Below, in pieces: positions 53,016 through 61,263 of a DNA stretch of 64,000 nt. Source of the stretch: Paenibacillus durus (GTDB lineage: Bacteria > Bacillota > Bacilli > Paenibacillales > Paenibacillaceae); contig NZ_CP009288.1 in the NCBI RefSeq assembly GCF_000756615.1, positions 2,232,001-2,296,000 on the forward strand, written 5' to 3'. Position numbers and translations under genes: made by a program. Every line of letters begins with the position of its first letter. The stretch's first letter is position 1. The notes below the pieces were generated by a model, which did no database searches, was not told the origin of the DNA, and saw nothing but the letters and a program-made list of their open reading frames with translations.

Positions 53016-56000
53016 ATGAGAAGATCGAGATTTAAATTAACAGCATTTTTGTTAGCGCTTGCATTGGGGTTGTCGGGTCTGTGTTCTCCCGGGTCCGCTC
53101 TGGCGGCGGGATGGGCCGGCAATACGCCCGGCTATTTGCCTGTGTCGGGAACATGGACGCAGGATGGGACGAACGGCCTGCGCGGGGTCAGTCCGGGCTC
53201 GGACAATGCGTTTAATATGTCGACGACGTCGGTGGGAGCGAACTTCGTATACGAAGCTGACGTGAAAGTGGACGCTTCATCACCGCATGGCGTGGCCTCG
53301 CTGGTCTTTCGGGCGAGCGCGAACGGTTCGAAAGGTTATGTGCTCAGTCTGGACCCGAACCTGGACCGCATTCGTCTGTTTGATTATGCTACGGGAACCG
53401 ATTTGGATACGCCTTTTTCCAAGACGATGAGCGACGGCAGCTCTTATCATCTAAAGATTGCCGCCGACGGGAGCTCGCTAAAAGTATATGCAGACAGTGC
53501 GCAGGCATTCTCTGTAAGCGATTCCAAATATAGCTCGGGGCTTACGGGCTTTCATGTATATAATGGAACCGCCTATTTCCAGAACGTCTATGTGAATGTG
53601 CTCAATACGAATGTGACGGGCTGGAATGCTTCGGGTACATGGAACCTGACTTCGCAGGGCTGGAAGGGGACGGCAGCTTCCAATCAGAACATTGCGGCCA
53701 TCTCTGCCACAAGCTCGAATGATTTCACCTACGAGTCAGATGTGCAGATCAACGACCCGTATGCCCTGAGCACGCTGCTGTTCCGTTCGAATGCGGACGG
53801 GACGCAGGCTTACGGACTGCAAATTGATCCGAACCTGGACCGCTTAAGGCTGTATAAGACGGATGGAAATGTCACGCTGGCGCAGGCGGATACGCAGGTG
53901 GACACCGGCAAAGTCTATCGCGTCCGGATCAAGGCCCAGGGTTCCTCAATCAAAATATATTGGCAGTATGATTTTTTGAATCCCACCGGATATAATCCGC
54001 TGCTCACGGTCACGGACGCTTCTTATACACAGGGCTTTGCGGGGATAGGCGTATATAACGGTTCGGCGGTATTTCAAAATATTCTGATCAGCACCCTGAA
54101 GACGAATCTGGAGGGCTGGACGCCTTCAGGCGGCGGCAGCTGGATTCCGCAGCTTGGCGGGTTCAAGGGGACAAGCTCCGGAAGCTCGGATACCTATAAT
54201 GTAGCGGCAACGGGGATGTCCGACTTTGTACTGGAAGGCGATCTTTCGGTCGATAACGGAACATCGCACGGCACAGCGGGCCTTGTGTTCCGCGCCGCAT
54301 CCGCATCAAGCGGGGGATACGTGCTGAACATCGACCCGAATCTGGACCGTGTCCGTCTGTTCAACCGCAGCGGGGGAAGCACGATTGCCACGGCCAACAT
54401 GAGCATTGATACCGGGCGGGTCTATCATGTGGAAATTATTGCAAGCGGTTCCAGCATCAAGGTCTATGTGGACGGCGGGGTGACGCCGGTTATTTCCGCG
54501 ACTGATTCGGCCTATACGTCCGGCGTCATCGGGCTGAACGCATTCAATGGGACGGCTTATTTTCAAGATGTGTATGCTGCGGATTTAAGCCAATATTACA
54601 ACGAAACGTACCGGCCGCAGTACCATTTTACAGAAACAAGAAACCGGTCGAGCGACCCGAACGGATTGGTCTACTACCAAGGAGAATATCATATGTTTCA
54701 TCAGCAGGAAGGGGAATGGGCTCATGCGGTGAGTACCGATCTGGTCCACTGGAAGCATCTGCCGATCGCCATTCCAAGAAATGACGCCGGCGATGCATGG
54801 TCAGGCGGGGCTGTGGTGGATTTGAATAATTCTTCCGGTCTGTTCCCTGGCGGCTCCGGCATAATCGCTTATTACACTTCATTTAACCCGGAAAAGCCTA
54901 ACGGCAACCAAAAGATTCACATCGCGTACAGCAGCGACAAAGGACGCACATGGACGGATTACGCGAACAATCCGGTGGTGGAGAATCCCGGAGGGAGCAA
55001 CGGGAATTGGGATTTCCGCGATCCGAAGATTGTCTGGGATGCCGATCATTCGAAGTGGGTCATGGTTGTGTCGGGGAACGACAATGTCCGGTTCTATACA
55101 TCGACAAATCTTCTAAACTGGACGTATGCCAGTACGTTCGGGTATGGCGCTTATCTGCATGGAGGCATCATGGAATGCCCTGACCTGTTCCAGCTGCCCG
55201 TTGACGGCAACTCAGCGAACAAGAAATGGGTGCTGGTACTGAGCACCGGCGCAGTCCCGGCTACGCAGGGTTCGGCGTCGGAGTATTTCGTCGGCAGCTT
55301 TGACGGTACGACCTTTACCAGTGACAATCCGGCGTCAACCGTGCTGCGGACCGAGCAGGGGAAGGATATGTATGCGGCGATGACGTTCGACGGAATCCCT
55401 GCGGCCGACGGGCGCCGGATCTCCATCGGCTGGATGTCGAACTGGGATTATCCCTTCAGCTTCCCGACCTCCCCGTGGAACGGTCAGATGTCCGTGCCAC
55501 GGGAACTGAAGCTGACCGACATTGCCGGAACCGGCATCCGGCTTACGGAGACGCCTGTCACTGAAATGGATGCGCTCCGGGGTGCGGCAACCTCGATAAG
55601 CGACGTTACCGTGACTCCGGCGAGCGCGAATCCGCTCGCGGCGGTTAAGGGCACGGCCTATGAAATCGATGCGGTGCTGGAGCTGCCAACGGGCAGTACG
55701 GCATCCGAATTCGGCTTCCAGCTTCGGGAAGGCGGAGGCCAGAAGACGGTCGTTGGCTATAAGACAGGTTCGTCTGAAATGTTCGTGGATCGCTCATCCG
55801 CAGGAGCAGACGGGTTCACGGCCAACTTCCATCCCGTACAAAGTACGGTTCTTCCGCTGGAAAATGGCAAAGTCAAGATGCGGATTTACGTTGATCAATC
55901 CTCTGTCGAGGCATTCGGAAACGACGGTAAAGCGGTCTTCTCGGATATGATTTTCCCCGGATCGGCACGTACCGGCCTTAGCTTTTATACGACCGGCGGC

Positions 56001-56825
56001 GATGTCAAAATCGTCTCGCTGGATGTTTATCCGCTGGATAATGTCTGGCGGTCCGAACCCGCCTCCGGCTCTTCGCCGCAGAAGGTTGTCATGGACCAAA
56101 CCCGTGTTCAACTGGCGGCAGGCTCCGTCTACCGGCTGTACGCGGATGTGCTTCCGCGCTCGGCAACCAATAAGACACTGGTGTGGAGCTCCAGTAATTC
56201 GGCGGTAGCGTCGGTAGCTCAGGCCGATTCGGTCAGCGCAAACGTCACGGCAGAGGCGCAGGGCAGAGCCGTCATAACCGCTACGACGCAGGATGGCGGA
56301 ATTGCCTCGTCGACAGTCGTCGAGGTGGGCTCTTTTACAACGAATTTAACCGGCTGGAACAGTACTCCTGCGGACTCCTGGAAGGTCACGGGCGACGGCA
56401 TCTCCGGCACATTCGATAAAGACAGCAATTACATGTCCGGTGTAAGCGGCGCCGACTTTACTTATGAAGCGGATGTGAAGCTGGACCGGGCCGGAGGAGC
56501 GGGTTCGATGATTTTCCGGGCCAACGCCGACGGCTCAAGCGGTTATTATTTTAACATCGATCCTAATATCAAGGCGCTGCGGCTGTTCTACAAGCTGAAT
56601 GGCGGTTTCTCCTCCAGTCAGATGCTAGCTAACGTCCCGGCGACGATTATTTCCGGTACGGCCTATCATGTTAAAATCGTGACCTCGGGGACGAATATTA
56701 AGGTGTACTTCGATGGCGCTTCAACACCGGTCATAGATGTAAACGACGCCACGTTCACCAGCGGTTATTTCGGACTTAACGTGTTTGGGGGAACAGCCAG
56801 CTACCAGAATGTGAATAAAAATTAA
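53016..56825 (+). CDS. Multi-modular secreted levanase: three CBM66, GH32, Big_2, CBM66
   Basis: A 1269-residue exported enzyme. The signal peptide (about 1-30, ending ALAA) is followed by three tandem modules of about 165 residues (31-195, 200-360, 362-525). Each has a W-x-G-T/G opening, DFxYExDV, LxFRSNADG/AS, YxLxIDPNLDRLRLF and FQN(V/I). GH32 follows with D547 in SSDPNG, D669 in FRDPKI and E720 in MECPDLF, then the beta-sandwich and a Big_2 domain (about 1020-1105). A fourth module closes the protein, very like the CBM66 levan-binding domain at the end of Bacillus SacC. CBM66 binds terminal fructose of levan. No cell-wall anchor is visible. AAAGGAG precedes ATG 53016. Confidence 0.92.
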   Translation: MRRSRFKLTAFLLALALGLSGLCSPGSALAAGWAGNTPGYLPVSGTWTQDGTNGLRGVSPGSDNAFNMSTTSVGANFVYEADVKVDASSPHGVASLVFRASANGSKGYVLSLDPNLDRIRLFDYATGTDLDTPFSKTMSDGSSYHLKIAADGSSLKVYADSAQAFSVSDSKYSSGLTGFHVYNGTAYFQNVYVNVLNTNVTGWNASGTWNLTSQGWKGTAASNQNIAAISATSSNDFTYESDVQINDPYALSTLLFRSNADGTQAYGLQIDPNLDRLRLYKTDGNVTLAQADTQVDTGKVYRVRIKAQGSSIKIYWQYDFLNPTGYNPLLTVTDASYTQGFAGIGVYNGSAVFQNILISTLKTNLEGWTPSGGGSWIPQLGGFKGTSSGSSDTYNVAATGMSDFVLEGDLSVDNGTSHGTAGLVFRAASASSGGYVLNIDPNLDRVRLFNRSGGSTIATANMSIDTGRVYHVEIIASGSSIKVYVDGGVTPVISATDSAYTSGVIGLNAFNGTAYFQDVYAADLSQYYNETYRPQYHFTETRNRSSDPNGLVYYQGEYHMFHQQEGEWAHAVSTDLVHWKHLPIAIPRNDAGDAWSGGAVVDLNNSSGLFPGGSGIIAYYTSFNPEKPNGNQKIHIAYSSDKGRTWTDYANNPVVENPGGSNGNWDFRDPKIVWDADHSKWVMVVSGNDNVRFYTSTNLLNWTYASTFGYGAYLHGGIMECPDLFQLPVDGNSANKKWVLVLSTGAVPATQGSASEYFVGSFDGTTFTSDNPASTVLRTEQGKDMYAAMTFDGIPAADGRRISIGWMSNWDYPFSFPTSPWNGQMSVPRELKLTDIAGTGIRLTETPVTEMDALRGAATSISDVTVTPASANPLAAVKGTAYEIDAVLELPTGSTASEFGFQLREGGGQKTVVGYKTGSSEMFVDRSSAGADGFTANFHPVQSTVLPLENGKVKMRIYVDQSSVEAFGNDGKAVFSDMIFPGSARTGLSFYTTGGDVKIVSLDVYPLDNVWRSEPASGSSPQKVVMDQTRVQLAAGSVYRLYADVLPRSATNKTLVWSSSNSAVASVAQADSVSANVTAEAQGRAVITATTQDGGIASSTVVEVGSFTTNLTGWNSTPADSWKVTGDGISGTFDKDSNYMSGVSGADFTYEADVKLDRAGGAGSMIFRANADGSSGYYFNIDPNIKALRLFYKLNGGFSSSQMLANVPATIISGTAYHVKIVTSGTNIKVYFDGASTPVIDVNDATFTSGYFGLNVFGGTASYQNVNKN

Positions 56826-56850
56826 GCTCCGTAAGCATAGGAATGAATAA

Positions 56851-56892
56851 AAAATCCGCCAGGCGAATTCATCTTCGTCTCGGCGGATTTTT
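56851..56892 (+). terminator. Terminator of the fructan operon
   Basis: AAATCCGCC (56852-56860) pairs perfectly with GGCGGATTT (56882-56890), then TTT. Confidence 0.9.
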
Positions 56893-57073
56893 GCCGTTTG
56901 CGTACCGATTATTTCATTCGAACGTAAATAATCAAATTTTTCGGTTAATTTTGCGGATTTTGTCGAATACTCTTTTCATTTTCGAAATAAATACCGATAA
57001 GAGCAATAGTAATCTCTGTCTAAGAGCGGCGGTTACCGACATAAGTACCGAATGTGCCGAAAGGGTGTAAAAA

Positions 57074-59101
57074 ATGAAAATCCGTACAAAGCTTTCTCTG
57101 ATGATTCTCGCTGTCAGCTTGTTCTCCACCATTGTAATGGGAATTTTCAGCTATTCCAAATCATCCAGTACTTTGGCATCCATGACCAGTGCATCAATGC
57201 TGCATCTGAATTCGAGCAAGTCGGATACGATTGCCGCCATGATCGAGAAGGAGCAAAGAAATCTGGCCCTGATCGCGGGTGAGCGCGACATAACGCAGCT
57301 GCTGGTTCAGGCGCAAAGCGGAACTGCCGATAATGATCTTCGAGACTCCATTATTGCCAGGTTGCAGGGAGTGGTTAAGGATGCGGGCAACCTTGAGCAC
57401 GTGCTTATCGCCGATATGAACGGTACAGCTATTGCCGATAGCGATACTTCACTGGTGGGCAAAAGCTTTGCCGACCGGGCCTATGCGAAGAAAGTGCTCG
57501 CGACCGGAGAACCCGTGATCAGCGAGACGCTGAAGTCCAAGGCGACCGGCGCATATGTTCTCGCATTTATCCATCCGATTAAAGCTAATGGAGAAATGGT
57601 GGGATTTGCGGTATCCGCCGTCTATGCGGACAGCCTGACGACCTATTTGGGCGACGCGAAGGTGTTGAACAGCAAATCAAGCTATGCATACTTGGTTGAT
57701 GACAAAGGGATGATGCTCTATCACCCGACTAAGGAAAAGATCGGTAAACCAGTGGAGAATGAATCGGTTAAAGCGATAGTAGCCCGCGTTCAGAAAGGGG
57801 AACAGCCGGCCGATGCTATCATTGATTATGATTTCAATGGCAGGGCCAAGAAGGCGGCTTATACCGTACTGCCAGAGACTAAATGGACATTGGTGCTGAC
57901 AGGAGATGTCGGCGAGATCATGCAGCCGGTCAATGAAATGACGACCTTCATCGTGCTGCTCGGTCTTATCAGTCTGGTGCTGACCCTGATGATCGGTCTG
58001 TTCACCTCCCATAGAATAGCTGTACCAATAACCAAGCTTACCGAACTGATTAATAAGACGGCCGAACTGGACCTGAGACATGACAGCACATACGAATATC
58101 TATTGAAAAATAAAGATGAGACCGGCATCATCGCCAAAGCGACGGTCCGGACCCGCAGCGTGCTGCGGGATATGGCGGGCAGTATGATGAATATCTCCGG
58201 CCAAGTTCTGAACAATGCGGAGATGCTCGAACGGCTGGCCGTTGAAGTCAGAGAGAACGCCCATGACAACGGAGCGACGACACAGGAACTGTCCGCAGGT
58301 ATGGAAGAAACCGCTGCATCCTCTGAGGAGATGACTGCCGCGATTCATGAGGTTGACATTAATGTCAGCGAAATGGCCCAAAGGGCCAAGGAAGGCGGGA
58401 GAGTTTCAGCCGACATTACTGACCGTGCCTTGGCCCTGAGGCAGGGTATGAACGAGTCCACAGTGTATGCCAAAGGGATATACGATTCTGTTCGCGTTAA
58501 GATGGAGAAGGCGATTGAAGAGTCCGGCACAATTACCCAGATCAACGAACTGGCGAAGACGATTATGGATATAACGAGCCAGACGAATCTGCTCGCGCTT
58601 AATGCGGCGATTGAAGCGGCCCGGGCGGGAGAAGCAGGAAGAGGCTTTGCCGTTGTGGCCGGGGAAATCCGCAAGTTGGCGGAGAAGTCGTCGGAGACCG
58701 CGTCGGGCATTCAGGATATCGTAAAAGGAGTCCATACTTCCGTCGGTCAGTTGAAGAACAGCTCGGAGGATCTGCTGTCCTTCATCGACGGGACGGTACT
58801 GAGCGACTACGATAAGCTGAAAGAAGTAGGTGAGCAGTACAAGCAGGATGCTGAGTTGGTAAGCAATCTGATGAACGATTTTGAGAATTCAGCCAGTCAT
58901 TTGAGCGAGACGGTTTCTGCAATTACGATTGCAATTAACGAGGTCGCCGCGACGATTTCGGAAAGCGCCGCAGGCGTTCAAGATATTGCCGAGAAGACCT
59001 CCGATATCGTGGAGAAGACGTATCAAGAAGCTGAAATGGCGGACGAGAATACGAAGAGCGCGCGGGAGCTGCAGGAATTGATGGAGAAATTTAAAATTTA
59101 G
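57074..59101 (+). CDS. Methyl-accepting chemotaxis protein
   Basis: A 675-residue transmembrane chemoreceptor. TM1 (SLMILAVSLFSTIVMGIFS) is followed by a dCache-type extracellular sensor (YAKKVLATGEPVISETLKSKATGAYVLAFIHPI), TM2 (TTFIVLLGLISLVLTLMIGLF), HAMP and a long coiled-coil signalling region. The canonical tip ITSQTNLLALNAAIEAARAGEAGRG binds CheA/CheW. It stands directly after the levanase gene but behind a terminator, so it is probably an independent unit. A fructan or sugar signal is possible but unsupported. Confidence 0.93.
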   Translation: MKIRTKLSLMILAVSLFSTIVMGIFSYSKSSSTLASMTSASMLHLNSSKSDTIAAMIEKEQRNLALIAGERDITQLLVQAQSGTADNDLRDSIIARLQGVVKDAGNLEHVLIADMNGTAIADSDTSLVGKSFADRAYAKKVLATGEPVISETLKSKATGAYVLAFIHPIKANGEMVGFAVSAVYADSLTTYLGDAKVLNSKSSYAYLVDDKGMMLYHPTKEKIGKPVENESVKAIVARVQKGEQPADAIIDYDFNGRAKKAAYTVLPETKWTLVLTGDVGEIMQPVNEMTTFIVLLGLISLVLTLMIGLFTSHRIAVPITKLTELINKTAELDLRHDSTYEYLLKNKDETGIIAKATVRTRSVLRDMAGSMMNISGQVLNNAEMLERLAVEVRENAHDNGATTQELSAGMEETAASSEEMTAAIHEVDINVSEMAQRAKEGGRVSADITDRALALRQGMNESTVYAKGIYDSVRVKMEKAIEESGTITQINELAKTIMDITSQTNLLALNAAIEAARAGEAGRGFAVVAGEIRKLAEKSSETASGIQDIVKGVHTSVGQLKNSSEDLLSFIDGTVLSDYDKLKEVGEQYKQDAELVSNLMNDFENSASHLSETVSAITIAINEVAATISESAAGVQDIAEKTSDIVEKTYQEAEMADENTKSARELQELMEKFKI

Positions 59102-59108
59102 GAAGGGC

Positions 59109-59156
59109 GAAGGGCTGTCTCCAGGTCATTTTTGATGACTTAGGGGACAGCCCTTC
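59109..59156 (+). terminator. Long hairpin after the chemoreceptor gene
   Basis: GAAGGGCTGTC (59109-59119) pairs perfectly with GACAGCCCTTC (59146-59156), with inner AGGTCAT/ATGACTT. No T tail follows, but the stem is long and probably ends the transcript. Confidence 0.75.
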
Positions 59157-59299
59157 GTTGTATGCTTTGTATGCTGGGCGGCACGGCCCAAAACCGGTGT
59201 AAGTTCATTTTGAGTCTCTACCTAGTCTGGCCTAGTCCTGCGATTCCTTACGGTTAGCTCTCGATATCACAGACGAATAACAGAAGTGTGAAAAATTTG

Positions 59300-59328
59300 T
59301 TGCTTTTCATTTGGGGAAAGAGTATATT
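59300..59328 (+). promoter_or_regulatory. Promoter of tRNA-Leu
   Basis: TTGCTT (59300-59305), a 17-bp spacer and TATATT (59323-59328), about 37 bases before the tRNA. Confidence 0.55.
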
Positions 59329-59365
59329 CATTATTACAGCGATTACAGATGTATCTACTTCATAT

Positions 59366-59450
<85 letters not shown>

Positions 59451-59465
59451 TTATACCCTCAAACC

Positions 59466-59497
59466 AAACTCTTCTGAATAGAAGGGTTTTTCTTTTT
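59466..59497 (+). terminator. Terminator of tRNA-Leu
   Basis: AAACTCTTCT-GAAT-AGAAGGGTTT with one G-T pair, followed by TTCTTTTT. Confidence 0.85.
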
Positions 59498-59563
59498 ATA
59501 TTTTTCTCATGAGCAGGACTTTTGGTATACTGGAAACAAACCAACCAGGAGTGGGAGTCAAGA

Positions 59564-59896
59564 ATGAATAACGAAGATATACTTACGGTGCTGAAGTCTC
59601 TGTCTAATGAAACCCGTCTCAACATCCTTTGCTGGCTGCGGGAGCCGGAACAGATGAATGAGAAACTGCCGACCGTCATTAAAGAAGAGTTCCCGGGCGG
59701 TGTCTGCGTGGGAAGCATTCAGGAAAAATCCGGTCTGGCGCAGTCGGTCATCTCCTCGTACCTGTCCTCTATGCAGAAGGCCGGATTGCTGGAGTCCCGC
59801 CGCTATGGCCAATGGACTTATTACAGACGAAATGAGGAGGCGATCGCTGCCTTTTTGGAGGATTTTGCGGCGGGATTGCAGGCCAAGAAGAAGTAG
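59564..59896 (+). CDS. ArsR-family winged-helix regulator
   Basis: A 110-residue repressor-type protein. VLKSLSNETRLNILCWL opens the fold, and SGLAQSVISSYLSSMQKAGLLESRRYGQWTYYRRN is the recognition helix and wing. Two cysteines (LCW, GVCVGS) are present, but no classical metal-binding CxC pair, so it may sense a thiol-reactive compound. ATG 59564 has GGAG motifs upstream. It lies 99 bases before an old-yellow-enzyme gene, with an inverted repeat between them, so it probably regulates that gene. Confidence 0.88.
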   Translation: MNNEDILTVLKSLSNETRLNILCWLREPEQMNEKLPTVIKEEFPGGVCVGSIQEKSGLAQSVISSYLSSMQKAGLLESRRYGQWTYYRRNEEAIAAFLEDFAAGLQAKKK

Positions 59897-59927
59897 TTCC
59901 AAGAGTTTTCCCCGTAGGGCTTGCATT

Positions 59928-59969
59928 TTTGTTTATTAATCCATATATTTATATTTATAGATAAACAAA
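59928..59969 (+). promoter_or_regulatory. Inverted-repeat operator candidate before the old-yellow-enzyme gene
   Basis: TTTGTTTAT (59928-59936) and its perfect complement ATAAACAAA (59961-59969), separated by 24 AT-rich bases, in the gap between arsR-type and oxidoreductase genes. A likely binding region for the ArsR protein (inference). Confidence 0.45.
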
Positions 59970-59995
59970 CAACCCTAAAGTGAGGAGAGAATAAA

Positions 59996-61108
59996 ATGAC
60001 CCTATCCAAATCAGCAGAGGCGCTGTTCAAGCCTTTTGAAGGCGGACGACTGAAGCTTGAAAATCGTATTGTCATGGCCCCAATGACCCGTGGCTTTTCA
60101 CCGGCAGGTGTTCCAGGTCCCGACGTGGCCGGATATTACCGGCGGAGGGCGGAAAACGGCGTCGGCCTCATCATCACTGAAGGAACAGTCATTAACCATC
60201 CGGCTGCGGCTGCTGATCACGGCGTGCCGCATTTTTACGGGGAGGAAGCTCTCCAAGGATGGGCGCGTGTCGTCCGCGAAGTGCATGAAGCCGGCGGGAA
60301 AATCGCTCCGCAGATTTGGCATACCGGTACGGCCCGCGAGAGGGAGAAATTCCCGGAATCAAATGCCGACCCGATCGGGCCGTCTGGCCTCAGCCTGACT
60401 GGCGAGCCGGTATCAGAGCCACTTAAGGTTGAGGAGATTCACGGTCTCGTGCAGGCATATGCCCAAGCCGCAGCTGACGCGAAGCGCATCGGCTTTGACG
60501 CAGTAGAGATACATGGTGCGCACGGCTACCTCATTGACCAGTTCTTCTGGGACGTCACCAACAAGCGGACGGATGAGTATGGCGGCGATCTCGTTGGCCG
60601 CACCCGATTCGCGGTGGAGGTTATCGAGGCGGTACGAGCCGCGGTCGGCCCCGACTTCCCGATTATCTTCCGCTTCTCCCAATGGAAGCCGGTTGATTAC
60701 AGCGTCAAACTAGCTGCGAATCCAGAGGAGCTGGAGCGCTTCCTCACACCGCTGTCTGAGGCAGGCGTCGATATCTTCCATGCCTCCTCGCGCCGATTCT
60801 GGGAGCCCGAGTTCGAGGGATCAGACCTCAACGTAGCGGGCTGGACGCAGAAGCTGACAGGCAAGCCGGCTATTACCGTTGGTTCGGTCGGCCTGGACTC
60901 CGACTTCACCAGCCTGTTCGAGGAAGGCAAGGGCGGGCGGGCTGCCGGCATCGACAATCTGATCGAGCGTCTGGAGCGCAAGGAATTCGACCTCGTCGCC
61001 GTCGGTCGCGCGCTGCTGAGCGACCCGGCCTGGGCGGCCAAGATCCGCGATGACCGCACCGAAGATCTGCAGCCGTTCACGCGGGAGGCTCTTGCTACGC
61101 TGAGCTGA
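59996..61108 (+). CDS. Old yellow enzyme-like NADH:flavin oxidoreductase
   Basis: A 370-residue FMN TIM-barrel oxidoreductase. RIVMAPMTRGFSPAGVPGPDVAGYYRRRAENGVGLIITEG is the N-terminal signature. FDAVEIHGAHGYLIDQFFWDVTNKRTDEYGG carries the active-site H-G-A-H, and AVGRALLSDPAWAAKI closes the FMN phosphate site. It reduces activated C=C bonds or nitro groups with NAD(P)H. GAGGAGAG precedes the ATG. The ArsR-type gene is directly upstream. Confidence 0.93.
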   Translation: MTLSKSAEALFKPFEGGRLKLENRIVMAPMTRGFSPAGVPGPDVAGYYRRRAENGVGLIITEGTVINHPAAAADHGVPHFYGEEALQGWARVVREVHEAGGKIAPQIWHTGTAREREKFPESNADPIGPSGLSLTGEPVSEPLKVEEIHGLVQAYAQAAADAKRIGFDAVEIHGAHGYLIDQFFWDVTNKRTDEYGGDLVGRTRFAVEVIEAVRAAVGPDFPIIFRFSQWKPVDYSVKLAANPEELERFLTPLSEAGVDIFHASSRRFWEPEFEGSDLNVAGWTQKLTGKPAITVGSVGLDSDFTSLFEEGKGGRAAGIDNLIERLERKEFDLVAVGRALLSDPAWAAKIRDDRTEDLQPFTREALATLS

Positions 61109-61151
61109 CTCCATGCCGAGTACCGGGGGCAGAAACCAGCCTTAACTACTC

Positions 61152-61186
61152 CATGGCCATTTCGGATCCAGTCCGAAATGGCCATG
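61152..61186. terminator. Perfect 15-bp inverted repeat between convergent genes
   Basis: CATGGCCATTTCGGA (61152-61166) and its exact complement (61172-61186) around TCCAG. No T tail. It lies between the oxidoreductase and MFS genes and probably ends transcription on one or both strands. Confidence 0.6.
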
Positions 61187-61205
61187 TGTGTGCTTGACAG
61201 CGCAT

Positions 61206-61236
61206 CATGCTAACGGGGTTAAGTCCTCTCGGCTGC
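61206..61236 (+). repeat. Decayed copy of a tRNA-Leu 3' end
   Basis: GCTAAC (61209-61214) and then GGTTAAGTCCTCTCGGCTGC (61218-61237) match the variable arm and the T arm to acceptor end of tRNA-Leu at 59414-59451, with a deletion of about ten bases and four or so substitutions. The last 22-23 bases agree at about 19 positions. It may mark the far end of a segment once inserted at the tRNA. Confidence 0.5.
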
Positions 61237-61263
61237 ATCGCCCTTACAACTTCAGGTTTCTGA

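Noticed and set aside
56993..57000. ACCGATAA resembling the -10 of a SigD (motility) promoter ahead of the chemoreceptor.
   Set aside because: No TAAA-like -35 is found at 14-16 bases upstream, so the match is too weak.
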